Positions 27,810-38,245 of a DNA stretch of 64,000 bases are shown one piece after another. Position 1 is the stretch's first letter; each line of letters opens with the position of its first letter. The notes under the pieces were generated by a model. That model had not been told where the DNA came from. It searched no databases and was given only the letters and a program-made list of their open reading frames with translations. Both the position numbers and the translations under genes were made by a program. The DNA comes from JAOXRU01 sp965247735 (lineage in GTDB: Bacteria > Bacteroidota > Bacteroidia > Flavobacteriales > Flavobacteriaceae), in assembly GCA_965247735.1 (NCBI GenBank), contig CBDFHN010000001.1, forward strand, positions 744,001 to 808,000, read 5' to 3'.

Positions 27810-29171
27810 TTACAACTGTTTCAACAAATCTTCTTTTTTAATATCAAATTCACTTTGAGAAAGAATTTCCATATCCAATAATTCTTTTAAATCTTTTAGT
27901 TTTGCCATTATTTCGTCACGAGAAAATATTTCTTGATTTTCAGAAGCAGTAACTGTGGTCTCAGTAGATAAATTTTCTAAATTGCTTGCACCCATTTCTG
28001 GACTGTGGTTTAAAATCATTTCGGTGATTTCATTAAAGCCTTTTATATTAGAATAATCTATAGGTTTTTGTTCTTTTACATTTACTTTACCAGCATCAGC
28101 ACCATGTTCTAACAATAGTTTTACCAGATCTTTTTTGCCATTAGCCGCAGCATAATGCAAAGGTGTATTTTCCGATTCGTCTTGAATATTTACATCCGCG
28201 CCTTTTTTCAGTAACAATTCTACCATATATAATTGCCCGTTTTTGGTTGCCAAATGTATCAGGCTTTCACCTCCATACGTATAGCTATTGGTCAAATTAA
28301 AAGCGCTCTCCATAGATAAATTATTGGCAGTTTCTATAAAATCGAGATAGCTTCCCATTGCTGAAGTGGATTCAGAATTTGGTAGTTGATAATTTACATC
28401 CAAGCCGTTTTCTAAAAATAGTTTTACAATTTCTTTTTGGTTATAACCACAGGCATGGTAAATTGGAGACAAACCTTCACTATTTGTCACAAACACATTG
28501 GCACCATTTTCAATAAACAATTTTATCAGCATTTTATTACTACTGGCACAGGCCATAAGTAGTGGCGTTGTTCCTGTAGCATCGGGTTCATCTATAGGTA
28601 AACCTTGCTCAATAAGGGTTTTTATTATCGGTAAATTGTTGATTTCTGTGGCAATATGCAACATATTATTACCACTTTTAGTTTTTATATGAACATCTGC
28701 ACCTTGTTCAATAAAGAAATCCACCAATGGTTTTTTTCGGTGTGTAATGGCAATCATTAAGGGTGTTTCACCGGCATTATTGGTGCTTTCTATGTCCACT
28801 GATTTGTCTAGCAACAACTGACATAGTGCTTTTTGTCCGTTTCTGGTAGCAAGATGCAATAGATTATTACCTTGATAATCTTTAATTTCTATATTAGCCT
28901 CTTTTTCAATAAGCAATTTTGCCGTTTGTGTCTGATTTTGAAGAAAAGCGAAATAAAGCGGTGTTTCACCATTATGGTCTTCGTAATTTACATCTGCTTC
29001 TTTAGCAATTAACTTTTCAGCAATTTCTACAAAACCTCTATGTGATGCGTAATGCAAGGCCGTTCGCCCTTTTTCGTCTGTGTAATTAGCATCAGCAACT
29101 TCTTGAGCTAATAGCAATTCTGCTATTTTTCGTTTTCCGCCTTCACAGGCAATTAAAAATGATTGTGACAT
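27810..29171 (-). CDS. Ankyrin-repeat protein with C-terminal SHOCT-like segment
   Basis: 453 residues. About ten ankyrin repeats are readable (DEKGRTALHYASHRGFVEIA, HNGETPLYFAFLQNQ, NNAGETPLMIAITHRKKP, ESENTPLHYAAANGKKDLVK). The last 35 residues (IMAKLKDLKELLDMEILSQS then EFDIKKEDLLKQL) match the SHOCT pattern, a short motif seen at the ends of many membrane or oligomerising proteins. No signal peptide, so it is probably cytoplasmic. It is the last gene of the minus-strand run from 45.3 kb. Confidence 0.85.
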   Translation of the reverse strand: MSQSFLIACEGGKRKIAELLLAQEVADANYTDEKGRTALHYASHRGFVEIAEKLIAKEADVNYEDHNGETPLYFAFLQNQTQTAKLLIEKEANIEIKDYQGNNLLHLATRNGQKALCQLLLDKSVDIESTNNAGETPLMIAITHRKKPLVDFFIEQGADVHIKTKSGNNMLHIATEINNLPIIKTLIEQGLPIDEPDATGTTPLLMACASSNKMLIKLFIENGANVFVTNSEGLSPIYHACGYNQKEIVKLFLENGLDVNYQLPNSESTSAMGSYLDFIETANNLSMESAFNLTNSYTYGGESLIHLATKNGQLYMVELLLKKGADVNIQDESENTPLHYAAANGKKDLVKLLLEHGADAGKVNVKEQKPIDYSNIKGFNEITEMILNHSPEMGASNLENLSTETTVTASENQEIFSRDEIMAKLKDLKELLDMEILSQSEFDIKKEDLLKQL

Positions 29172-29226
29172 ATTAGTTTTGTTTTAAAAGAAAATTTGCT
29201 TGTGTAATTTTTTTGATAACAATCTA

Positions 29227-30222
29227 TTATAACATGTGATTATATTGACCTATTAAATTGTTATAATATTTTGAGATTTCTTCTACTGACCCTTTGTCTG
29301 CAATGTTTGGATGTGTAACACTAAATTTCCAATTTTTTGTACGAATACGTTCTTGCAAAGCTTTAACTGATCTTACCAATCCTGATGATTCTCTAGTAAA
29401 ACTTGATATATATGAGTATTTAAACCCTAATTCTTTTTTTATCGCTTCTTGGTCCATTGATAATTGTTCAACAGTGGATAATGGTCCATTAAGTTGCATA
29501 AGCAAATCATCTATTCTTGTTAAATCGACAGTTTTAAATTGGTCTTTTTCGTTTTCAAAAACATAATTTATCAGCTTATCTGATGCCACAATAGTTGCTA
29601 GCAAATTATAACGAATTGTTAATCCTTGGTCCTTTAATGCTTTTAAATCTCTTGCCGTAAGTTCATCAGCTATATTGTTTATTTTGGAGGCAAAAGTATT
29701 GTAGCTCTTATAATAATTTTCGAATGCAGGTTCTATTTGATCACTTAACAGCTGTCCTTTCTTAAAACTATCCTCCTCAAATACTTTTTTTGAATAATAA
29801 AACCCCGATAAGGTTAATAAAGAGTCTAAGGTTTTTGCACGCTGGCTAAGGGTATTTGCATCGCTATCAATTGCTCCAAAACTTGGCGTTTTATTAGTAT
29901 TTCCCTTAAGTTGTGACACATATGCGGAAGCACTATGACTCCATATGATAGGACGATTGTTTGTTGTTAACGGTTTCCTAGAATCAAAACCTTTGTAATA
30001 GCTTTGCGCCGTTTTCATTAAATACTTATGATAGTAATTTTGAAATCCTATATACTCATTATATTTTACTGTAAAATTCTGATGATCGTACATTGAACTT
30101 CCAATTGCTGTTTTTTCAGTATTAGTGACTGAAGCTGAATCGGACTTCGTTTCGTTTTTACATCCAGTAAGTATCGATAACGTACTTATGATAAGCGTGG
30201 GTACTAATAATTTTAAGTTCAT
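29227..30222 (-). CDS. DUF3829 (YiiG-like) lipoprotein
   Basis: 331 residues. The signal ends in LSILTGCKNETKSD, a lipobox. The body (VKYNEYIGFQNYYHK, YYKGFDSRKPLT) is helical and fits DUF3829, a family of unknown function. It sits between the two ankyrin-repeat genes, 55 and 23 bases away respectively, and is likely expressed with them. Confidence 0.65.
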   Translation of the reverse strand: MNLKLLVPTLIISTLSILTGCKNETKSDSASVTNTEKTAIGSSMYDHQNFTVKYNEYIGFQNYYHKYLMKTAQSYYKGFDSRKPLTTNNRPIIWSHSASAYVSQLKGNTNKTPSFGAIDSDANTLSQRAKTLDSLLTLSGFYYSKKVFEEDSFKKGQLLSDQIEPAFENYYKSYNTFASKINNIADELTARDLKALKDQGLTIRYNLLATIVASDKLINYVFENEKDQFKTVDLTRIDDLLMQLNGPLSTVEQLSMDQEAIKKELGFKYSYISSFTRESSGLVRSVKALQERIRTKNWKFSVTHPNIADKGSVEEISKYYNNLIGQYNHML

Positions 30223-30245
30223 AATTTTTTGTTTGATTTGGTTAA

Positions 30246-31442
30246 TTAATTTTTTAATAATAGTGCGACTGTTTTTTCTTTTAAATTATCGTTTGATGCA
30301 AGCATCATTGCCGTTTTATCTTGATTATTGGTAAGCGATATATCGGCACCTAATTTAATTAGTGCTTTTACTTTTCGGTAGATATCTTTTGCTTTATGGA
30401 CTTCAAAGTTTACATCAATCGCACATATTTTATGCAAAAGTGTATTGCCATTATTGTCTGATGCATTCACATCATCCATTGTAAATATGTCGAAGAAACG
30501 GGTGAAAAACTCAAAACTTTTTTTAACAACGAGGTCTAAAACGGTTTCCTTTGCGCCATATTCACTGGTGTTTTCTTGAGTTGGATCCGCTCCATTTTCG
30601 ATAAAAAATGAGATTATATTTTGTTCTTTTTCTGAAATATTATCTCCATGAAAACTATTTATGTACTCATAAAAAAGGCTTCTATTTCGTTTGGTATCTA
30701 TGGTTAATTCAATTGGTACATAATTGTTTAGTGCAATCATGGTATCTAAATCTAATTGTTCTAATAAAGTTATGGAATATGCATTTTCGTCTTTGTTATT
30801 TAAGGCATTGGGATCTGCACCATTGTCTAGCAAAATTTCAAAGCAGTTTTTTGATTTGGTAGATATGGCCATGTGTAAAGGCGTATTTCCAGCAACATCT
30901 TTTTTGTTTACATCCAAACCATTGTCAATGCACAACTGTATATATTCCAATTGTGTATCTGGTGTAGCAGTAGAAAATCTATTTCCTAATATGAGGTGTA
31001 AAAAAGTTTGCTCATAATTGTTTGTATAATTAATGTCACATCCACAATCTACTAAGGTTTGAATTATTTTCAGATCAGCACATTCAGAAAGTGCTGTACT
31101 TAACCAGGTATTATCTTCTAAACTGTCATTTAGGTTGTCTACTTTAGGAATAAAATTCGACAAGAAATTTAATGTAGCCTCATTGGCTGTAGTATTTTGG
31201 ATTAAAGCTGAAAAAATACTGCCTCGAAAGTTATCGTATTCAAAAATATCTAGCTCTATATGATCATGTTCAATTAATACATCGAGTAGGTGATAGGCCT
31301 CATTTTGGATAATGGTTCTATAAGCATCAGATAGCTTAAACTGCCATTGACTTTTTAGGATATCATCTCCACGTTTTACTATATCTTCGGCTTCTAAAAA
31401 ACGTTTGTTATCTATGGCTTCTTTAAATGTTGTTGCTTGCAT
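30246..31442 (-). CDS. Ankyrin-repeat protein
   Basis: 398 residues. Repeats are clearest in the middle (NYTNNYEQTFLHLILGNRFS, KDVAGNTPLHMAISTKSKNC) and near the end (NASDNNGNTLLHKICAIDVN, TNNQDKTAMMLASNDNLKEK). No signal peptide or membrane helix. It is a different ankyrin protein from the one at 27810, with less regular repeats and no SHOCT tail. Confidence 0.85.
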   Translation of the reverse strand: MQATTFKEAIDNKRFLEAEDIVKRGDDILKSQWQFKLSDAYRTIIQNEAYHLLDVLIEHDHIELDIFEYDNFRGSIFSALIQNTTANEATLNFLSNFIPKVDNLNDSLEDNTWLSTALSECADLKIIQTLVDCGCDINYTNNYEQTFLHLILGNRFSTATPDTQLEYIQLCIDNGLDVNKKDVAGNTPLHMAISTKSKNCFEILLDNGADPNALNNKDENAYSITLLEQLDLDTMIALNNYVPIELTIDTKRNRSLFYEYINSFHGDNISEKEQNIISFFIENGADPTQENTSEYGAKETVLDLVVKKSFEFFTRFFDIFTMDDVNASDNNGNTLLHKICAIDVNFEVHKAKDIYRKVKALIKLGADISLTNNQDKTAMMLASNDNLKEKTVALLLKN

Positions 31443-31560
31443 TGCTTGATTTTATGAGAGCAATGTAGCTGTTTTTTGACTTGAAAATAATTCTAGTTGA
31501 TATTCGTAGGATAATACTTAATATTTGATTTTAATTGCAGGTAAATTTTTAAAATAACAC

Positions 31561-32109
31561 TTACTTTTTTTGTTGATATATTTCAATGCATTTACGAAGT
31601 TTATAAGCACTTTTGGCGTTCATTTTAAAATCAAATCCATTATGTTGTTTTGAACAAAACTCTTTTATTTTTTGAAATTCTTTATTGTCTAGTTTTATTT
31701 GTTGATGAAAACCAGCTAAAGTATCCAGAATCATATGTTTAATTTTATTATTTTTAATAAAATACGTTAATTGAAACTTTCGCGGTTTTCTTTCACATAG
31801 ATTATCAATTAAATTTTTAAATGATTCAATAGTTATTACCGTGCTATCCTTTTTTTGAATCGAAATAAGTGTAGATTTTGCTTCCATAATTGCTCGCCAT
31901 TCCATGTGTTGCTTTAAATCAGCGAGATCTCTAATTTCAGGAGTACCATCTATAAAATTTTCATGATACTCCAAATCTAAAAATTGACACGTTTTTTCAT
32001 AATCGTAATTATTACTTGCTTTCAAATATTTTTTTACAATTGATTTTGATGAAGTAGCACAACTAGAAATTACGAGTAGGAAACCAAATGCTAAACAGTT
32101 CTTTTTCAT
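31561..32109 (-). CDS. Hypothetical lipoprotein
   Basis: 182 residues from the ATG at 32109; the signal ends in LLVISSCATSSK. A GTG start at 32121 would overlap the DUF4132 stop (GTGA) but adds four residues before the signal peptide. The body is charged and helical and has no recognised domain. It follows the DUF4132 gene directly and is likely in the same transcript. Confidence 0.7.
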   Translation of the reverse strand: MKKNCLAFGFLLVISSCATSSKSIVKKYLKASNNYDYEKTCQFLDLEYHENFIDGTPEIRDLADLKQHMEWRAIMEAKSTLISIQKKDSTVITIESFKNLIDNLCERKPRKFQLTYFIKNNKIKHMILDTLAGFHQQIKLDNKEFQKIKEFCSKQHNGFDFKMNAKSAYKLRKCIEIYQQKK

Positions 32110-32117
32110 GTATAAAA

Positions 32118-35100
32118 TCACTTATTTATCTGTGCCAAAACAGTTGGATCTTGAATTTTTTTATCTTCAGCTAATAATTTCATTTTAGAAATAATTTCTG
32201 CGCTTTTTGGATCATCATCTACAAAAGGCAAAAACATGCGTCCACGGTGTTGACTATGTACAGGAATTATTGATAAAAACAAGCCATCTTTATTAACATT
32301 ACCGCTTCCTAAATGAATATTATAATCGCCCAATTTGCCTTTTATAAGAATATGACGTTCTTTCACTTCAATATTATCGAGTTTAAATAGTCGTGCTGAT
32401 TCTCGTGCTAATACAGCACGCATTTCTATGGTACTATGACTAGCTTCGGGATCTACACCACCAACATGAGCAACACTTACTACCAAATCAATATCACGCA
32501 TCACTTCACTAAAAATTAATGGATTTATGTCTGCCAATGGAATCTGCTCATAATTTTTTAAAGATGTAAATGCTATGTATTCCAATGTTGGCGCCTCAAC
32601 ATCTGCTGGTGAAAACCAATCTGCCATGGCATACATCGATGCCATAAAACCGTGTTTGTGATAGACCTTTTGCAAGCCTTCTTCGTAGTTTACCGTCCAA
32701 CCACGCGAACGCAATAACGCCATGGTTTTTTTTGGTTGAATCTGATGCCCTTGGTAACGTTCTGATCGGTTACTGGTTTCACGTTCATTTTCGGTAATCA
32801 CGTACAACTCTCTAAAAACTTGCTTAAATGGTTGTACAATTTGATTTTTAAACAGGTGTTTTTGATAAAAATCCCATTGTACGGCTTGATATAAATGTGT
32901 AGGATGTGCAATAATTATTTCATCGTTATCAGAAACGCCTTGTACCTTATTTTCGCTGTCTACCAAATTTCCATCATTCCAAAAACCAGTATACTCAGTT
33001 GTTTTATTAAACAATACCAATTTGCAAAGCATAGGCCTTACAATAGGATGTTTCATGATGTTTTCCAATTCAACTTTGTTAAAAACATCTTCATTTATCA
33101 TTGCCATTTCAAGGGATAACCGTGTTCTGGAATATTGTTTGGCTAAATAGGATTTATTTTCCTTAAGTTTTATAATTGCTTTATTTTTTTGCAGTGACTT
33201 CGGAATGCTTTTCTGTTTTTTTCCATTTTTTTCAACAATTATATCGGCTTTGCCTAAGTCGTTGACTACCAATTGCACCTTAGTTTCTTCTATTTTCACT
33301 AAACTATTTTCCATAATTTGTTGTGAAGCTTTAGATTCCATTGCCCAACCAAAACGGATACTATCCCGATAACCAGCATTTCTAGATAGATTTTCCAACC
33401 CAATTTCTACCGCATTTTTTTCGCTCTCTTGGCGTTGTGCACCAAATTGCTTGCTTTCTTTTAAAAAGGTTTGCAGCAAATTATAGCGTTTTAACAAATC
33501 TGCTTCTGGCTTGGTTTTACTTAATGGAATTAAGCCCAAAGCACGCACATAATCCTTGTCACGTTTGTCTTTTATTTTTTTAAGTGTTTCGGTAACTTTA
33601 GTTTCACCTAATAGCACACCGGAATATAGTTTTACCTGTTTATGTGCATATCCACTAGAAATGTACTTGGACGCTTCGTGTAGTAGTTTCCAATTACTTT
33701 TTCCTAAATTTTCATACACACTATAAAACCAATCAATATCTAAAGCTCCCATTTGAAACTCATGTATAGGCACATTGGAGTAGCGTGAGATTATGGTTTC
33801 TTTTTCGGCATTGCTATATTCCAAACTATGGGCTTGAAACCACCAAACGGCAGCTTCTAATTCACTTAATTCTAAATATTTCCCAATCCATTCTGCCCAC
33901 TGTGTGGCATAACAGGCCACTTCCATAAGACGAATTTTGTTTATTTTTTTGGACTTTATTTTTGTTGAAAAGTCTTCAAAATTATCTGTTTCTGAAGGAA
34001 TACATCTTTTAATAATAGTGCTGAAATTTGACGATTTGCTGGTTGGGTTATTAGAATAACCGCGGTCAAAATTGGCCTTACCCATACGGGATAAAACTTC
34101 AAACAAATAATCTGTACCTTCAATAAAATGAATCCTATGAATGTATTTTGAAGCATCGGTTTCCAATTCACCACGCTCTAATTCTATTTGCAATAAATTC
34201 TTTTTTAGAGGTTTAAAAATATCATATGGAGGATTTAGTGCGGTAATGTTTTTATGCTGTTTTACATGTGCACCGTCTAAGGTAAAATTATTATAACTTT
34301 CAGATAGTATCAATTCTAACAAGATATCGTCTTTGTTTATTTCGCCTTTATGATACAATGGTAGGCTAGCATATTCGGAAGTTCTAGGGAAACTCTTGGT
34401 TTTTGGTGCAGTTTGCAACACGTCTTTTAAATTAGATATTTGTTTGGGATGTCCTAGACTCTGTGCCATTAAATAATTGCTAATGTCCCAATAGCGTTTT
34501 GATAAATAATCCATGTTCGACGAAATAGGTGAATGTAATAAAACATCACACCAAAATACATCTTGTTGTCTCCATGAATTGGTATCTAAATTTATGTTTT
34601 TTATATCTTCCGGGAAATTGGCGATAGCATCTTCTAACAGATCCATTTTAAAAATATTTAAGGTTTTAAAATCAGCATAGGTATTTAAAAGTGATTCTAA
34701 TACCGTTTCTACATTTGAGTTAAAGGTGTATGCATCGTAATTCTTTGTAGCATTTATAGCTTCCAGATTAGGAATGTAATTTTTATAATGCGGAATCAAT
34801 CTGCCATGATTTCCATACGGATTTGTTCGGCTTCGTATATAATTTGTAGCAGAAGATAGCTCGTAATCGTTTAGCTTACTTTGCTTATACCATTTCGTCC
34901 ATATTTCCGATAAAGGTAAATTTTGTAAATGTTCCAAGGGTGTAGCATCATCTCCTAGTTTTTTAATAGCATGCAAACCACTTGACAGCAATCGTGTCTT
35001 TGTTTCTTTTTTATAACCTTCGTATTGGTACTCGTAATTTTTGTATTCTTTTAATAAATCTATGAGTTTATTAACTTGCTTAATTGTTTTATCTTCTTGA

Positions 35101-37085
35101 ACAAAACGCGTAATTAAACGTTCCTTTTTGTTTAATAAACCACTTAATAATCCCTTTTTTTGATCAAATTTTTTCTGTGGAATAACTAAAGGCGATAAAT
35201 TATCATAATCAATTGCACCAAAACCATTGGCAAAGCTAAACTCGTTAGTGGTTTCCTCCATTTTATCTAGAAAAACTTGCTCATTTTTGTGTAAGATAGG
35301 ACGTGCACTATACTCCGAAATGTGGTTTTCAACAAAGGTGCTAAACTCTGGTTTTTCATCTAAAAGGGTTAGAATTTCTAAACCAGCCAATCTTAGGTCT
35401 ATTTTCTTTGAATGAATAAGCTGTGTTGTACTTTGTTTTACAACGACTTCTGCTTGCTCCACTAAAATTTGAATACAGGCCCTACGCAGGTTTTTATTTT
35501 TTCGAGTTAGTAATTTATCAATAATGCCAAGCTCGGTTTCTTGTAAATCTAAAGCCCTGAACAATTTAATTCCGGTTGCCATTACCGATTCGTTCCTATC
35601 TTGAATTGCTTGATGAATTAGGTTGCGTTTCCATCCCAAATTTGAAATATCTAAGGGTACTTTTTTTGCAGCAGCTTCTTTTGCATACCAAGAATAAGTG
35701 TAATGTTTTGGAAACAATCTTCGTATTAATGCATCACGTGTATTGGATGGAATAGTACTAATATCCTCACAAATAGTTTCTAATTGTTGCTCACTTGATC
35801 TTTGAATAAGTAAATCATAAAAATATTTGGGTGTAATGTTATATTGTTTCCATGAAAACACGACACCTTCAAAATGTTTTCCTTTCGCAGGCAAACTGTC
35901 TGCGATATTTTTAAGACGGTTAAATAAATCGTCTGTAAGTTCATATTTTGGCATGCTAAGCAACATCCAATAATCGACTTCTACATCTTTCCCTAATTCT
36001 GTTTTTAAAAAATCGACTAAATTATGTTGTGTTCTTCTGGTTTCATGAATAAAGAAAAGGGCAAGGAGTTTTCTATTTTTGTTTTCGTTAGTATATACTA
36101 TTGTAAAGGCTAATTTGTTTGCCAAATACACATCAGTTACTCCTTGTGCCCAAAGCGCTACGTAGACTTCTAATGAATCTTTGCTGTCAATAGCTTGTTC
36201 AATACGTTTAGGATTGTCTAAAAACTGATTTGCAAATTCTAATGTACGCTTTATAGTGCTCTTTTTTGGAGCATCCCAACCAAATCCAAACCAAGTATCT
36301 ACTGCTCTTACGACACTACTAAAACGCATTAAATCGTGCTCCAGAATAAGATTGATTATGTAATGTAAGGCTCCTATTTGGGTTTCGTCTAGACTTTCTA
36401 AAATAGTTTGTCGTAGGCCTTCTTGACGTTGTGCTGCGAGCAGTAATTTACCAACCAATTCCCAGTTTTTCGGTTTTTTTGTTAGTAATAATCCTTTTAT
36501 AAGTTGTTTGGTAATACCACCAATCTCATCTTCATTATTGATAATATCGATGACCAACTCGTCAAGATTTTCATTTCCTTGTTCTAAAACAACAGCAAAT
36601 AAATAGGAGTGGTATTGGTTTTGATAATATACGTCGTATTGTAATTGCTCTGCTAGAGTTATGGTTCCGAAACTCGAAGTCACCCCTGACGAACAGATAT
36701 ACTGTAATGTTGTAAGCTTATGAGTAATAAAATCAGCATCGGGTTTACGTCTAAAGGAACGGCGGTTGTAATTTTTTTGATAAGGTAAGGTGTTTAAGAG
36801 CGTCCAAACGCCAGAAATATAGGGAGCGCGAATTTTACCAAACAACATGGCAGCCAATTGTTTGCCTTCGTCGCTGTCCCACGGATTCACCTGTACATCA
36901 TCGCCAAAAGCCTCCAGATACAATCCGTTATAATTAAAACTATAGCTGTTTTTTGGGTTGCATAATTTTGAAACGATTAAGCCCAAAGTACTATAAGCTT
37001 TGGAAAAATGAGTAAAACTATCTTTTTTTAAAACTATTTTATTTTTAGCTTCTAAATATTTTCTTGCTTGTTCTTGTGCTATCAT
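32118..37085 (-). CDS. Giant DUF4132-domain protein (MolR-like)
   Basis: 1655 residues, no signal peptide. The first 1250 or so residues are helical and repeat-like (HEAT/ARM character: for example KNLRRACIQILVEQAEV). The C-terminal part is the DUF4132 domain: LAKQYSRTRLSLEMAMINED, HPIVRPMLCKLV, HLYQAVQWDFYQKHLFKNQI, QPFKQVFRELYVITENE, and LLRSRGWTVNYEEGLQK. DUF4132 occurs in E. coli MolR/YehI-type proteins, often near WGR and SWIM proteins. Its biochemical activity is unknown. It is the central large gene of this minus-strand cluster. Confidence 0.8.
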   Translation of the reverse strand: MIAQEQARKYLEAKNKIVLKKDSFTHFSKAYSTLGLIVSKLCNPKNSYSFNYNGLYLEAFGDDVQVNPWDSDEGKQLAAMLFGKIRAPYISGVWTLLNTLPYQKNYNRRSFRRKPDADFITHKLTTLQYICSSGVTSSFGTITLAEQLQYDVYYQNQYHSYLFAVVLEQGNENLDELVIDIINNEDEIGGITKQLIKGLLLTKKPKNWELVGKLLLAAQRQEGLRQTILESLDETQIGALHYIINLILEHDLMRFSSVVRAVDTWFGFGWDAPKKSTIKRTLEFANQFLDNPKRIEQAIDSKDSLEVYVALWAQGVTDVYLANKLAFTIVYTNENKNRKLLALFFIHETRRTQHNLVDFLKTELGKDVEVDYWMLLSMPKYELTDDLFNRLKNIADSLPAKGKHFEGVVFSWKQYNITPKYFYDLLIQRSSEQQLETICEDISTIPSNTRDALIRRLFPKHYTYSWYAKEAAAKKVPLDISNLGWKRNLIHQAIQDRNESVMATGIKLFRALDLQETELGIIDKLLTRKNKNLRRACIQILVEQAEVVVKQSTTQLIHSKKIDLRLAGLEILTLLDEKPEFSTFVENHISEYSARPILHKNEQVFLDKMEETTNEFSFANGFGAIDYDNLSPLVIPQKKFDQKKGLLSGLLNKKERLITRFVQEDKTIKQVNKLIDLLKEYKNYEYQYEGYKKETKTRLLSSGLHAIKKLGDDATPLEHLQNLPLSEIWTKWYKQSKLNDYELSSATNYIRSRTNPYGNHGRLIPHYKNYIPNLEAINATKNYDAYTFNSNVETVLESLLNTYADFKTLNIFKMDLLEDAIANFPEDIKNINLDTNSWRQQDVFWCDVLLHSPISSNMDYLSKRYWDISNYLMAQSLGHPKQISNLKDVLQTAPKTKSFPRTSEYASLPLYHKGEINKDDILLELILSESYNNFTLDGAHVKQHKNITALNPPYDIFKPLKKNLLQIELERGELETDASKYIHRIHFIEGTDYLFEVLSRMGKANFDRGYSNNPTSKSSNFSTIIKRCIPSETDNFEDFSTKIKSKKINKIRLMEVACYATQWAEWIGKYLELSELEAAVWWFQAHSLEYSNAEKETIISRYSNVPIHEFQMGALDIDWFYSVYENLGKSNWKLLHEASKYISSGYAHKQVKLYSGVLLGETKVTETLKKIKDKRDKDYVRALGLIPLSKTKPEADLLKRYNLLQTFLKESKQFGAQRQESEKNAVEIGLENLSRNAGYRDSIRFGWAMESKASQQIMENSLVKIEETKVQLVVNDLGKADIIVEKNGKKQKSIPKSLQKNKAIIKLKENKSYLAKQYSRTRLSLEMAMINEDVFNKVELENIMKHPIVRPMLCKLVLFNKTTEYTGFWNDGNLVDSENKVQGVSDNDEIIIAHPTHLYQAVQWDFYQKHLFKNQIVQPFKQVFRELYVITENERETSNRSERYQGHQIQPKKTMALLRSRGWTVNYEEGLQKVYHKHGFMASMYAMADWFSPADVEAPTLEYIAFTSLKNYEQIPLADINPLIFSEVMRDIDLVVSVAHVGGVDPEASHSTIEMRAVLARESARLFKLDNIEVKERHILIKGKLGDYNIHLGSGNVNKDGLFLSIIPVHSQHRGRMFLPFVDDDPKSAEIISKMKLLAEDKKIQDPTVLAQINK

Positions 37086-37127
37086 TTTTTATAATGTTTT
37101 ATTAGTTTTTCTGACGAACTGACCTTA

Positions 37128-37466
37128 TTATTGTAATTTCCATCGCCATACAATTTCATTATTATAGCAAAAAACAGGAATTATAATGTTCTGTTTATCC
37201 TTGTTTTCGGCTTCTAAAACCCAATCTTGTGATTCGATTAATTGGTTGTATCTATGCTCTTCTTGTTCCATAAAAGCTTCCCATTTCTCCGTATTTTCTT
37301 CCATCAGTATTGATGCTTGTATAGAATAGTTTATGTACTGTATTATCAATGAATCTTCACTGTTTGTAGCTATAAGGGTATAGGTTCCTGAGAGGTTGGG
37401 AAAATCTTGACTTACCTGTTTTACACTTGCTATTTCTAGGTCTTTGTAGAATAATTTGAATTTCAT
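37128..37466 (-). CDS. Small hypothetical protein of the DUF4132 cluster
   Basis: 112 residues from the ATG at 37466 (MKFKLFYKDL). Slightly longer starts are possible at 37478, which would overlap the preceding gene. It is acidic and has no known motif; it ends in VWRWKLQ. Its position directly upstream of the DUF4132 gene (42-base gap) suggests joint expression. Confidence 0.6.
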   Translation of the reverse strand: MKFKLFYKDLEIASVKQVSQDFPNLSGTYTLIATNSEDSLIIQYINYSIQASILMEENTEKWEAFMEQEEHRYNQLIESQDWVLEAENKDKQNIIIPVFCYNNEIVWRWKLQ

Positions 37467-37471
37467 TGTTA

Positions 37472-37882
37472 CTACCAATAGGTTCCTGTTAAAAACGTCA
37501 TGCGTATAAAACTAATCTCTGTATCTTTGAGAATGTTTATCGCTTGATCTATATTTGTAATTTCATCTTCGTTAATAAACACAACAAACAAGCCATCTAG
37601 AAAACTTTGATATGCTTTGGATAGTGCATCTTCGGATATTGCCAATGTCTGATTTTCAATATCACCAATACCTACTTTTCCAGCTTCGGATTGTGTTTGT
37701 ATTTCTTTAGCTGATAAAAATGAAATTAATTGGAGATTCTCTCGCTTTTCATTGTACGTTTTTACTTCAGAAATAACACATTGGCTAATAAGTTCTTTAA
37801 GGGTTTTTGGTTGTATATCAATTTTGTATTCTATTTTTTTTACCTTCTTTTTCCCTAGACGTTTTAATTGTATGGTGAGCAT
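37472..37882 (-). CDS. Hypothetical protein of the DUF4132 cluster
   Basis: 136 residues beginning MLTIQLKRLGKKKVKKIEYK and ending FLTGTYW. No known domain was recognised. The reading frame is tight against the next gene (five-base gap to the 37466 start). First gene of the DUF4132 transcript after a 363-base spacer. Confidence 0.65.
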   Translation of the reverse strand: MLTIQLKRLGKKKVKKIEYKIDIQPKTLKELISQCVISEVKTYNEKRENLQLISFLSAKEIQTQSEAGKVGIGDIENQTLAISEDALSKAYQSFLDGLFVVFINEDEITNIDQAINILKDTEISFIRMTFLTGTYW

Positions 37883-38245
37883 TTTAGTTTGCTATTTTGA
37901 TGTGTAACTTTTTAATGTTCTATAATTTATCTTTCAGTTGGTATCAGAAAACCATAGCTGTATAAATTGGGAGATTTTTTTTTATTTTAATTTGCCCATT
38001 TTTTTTAAAACGCTTTCCTAATACGTATAAATTATATAGCTTAAAAATAACATGTATAAAAGGCAGAGAAAAATCGGATTGATATTCGTAAGGTATTAAT
38101 TTACATTGTAATTCATTAACAGTTTAAGAAGTAGGTTTACAACGTAGAACATTATCTTTACTGTGAAGGTTATTTCATTAGATACTCCAAATTGCATCCT
38201 TGTTTTGTGAAAAACATCTAAATTGAATTACTGTTATACATAGGC
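37883..38245. other. Non-coding spacer, probable promoter region of the DUF4132 group
   Basis: 363 AT-rich bases without a gene. A short phrase, TTGATATTCGTA, occurs here at about 38079 and again at about 31498 upstream of the ankyrin gene at 30246; it may be a shared control element, but with two occurrences this is weak. Confidence 0.35.
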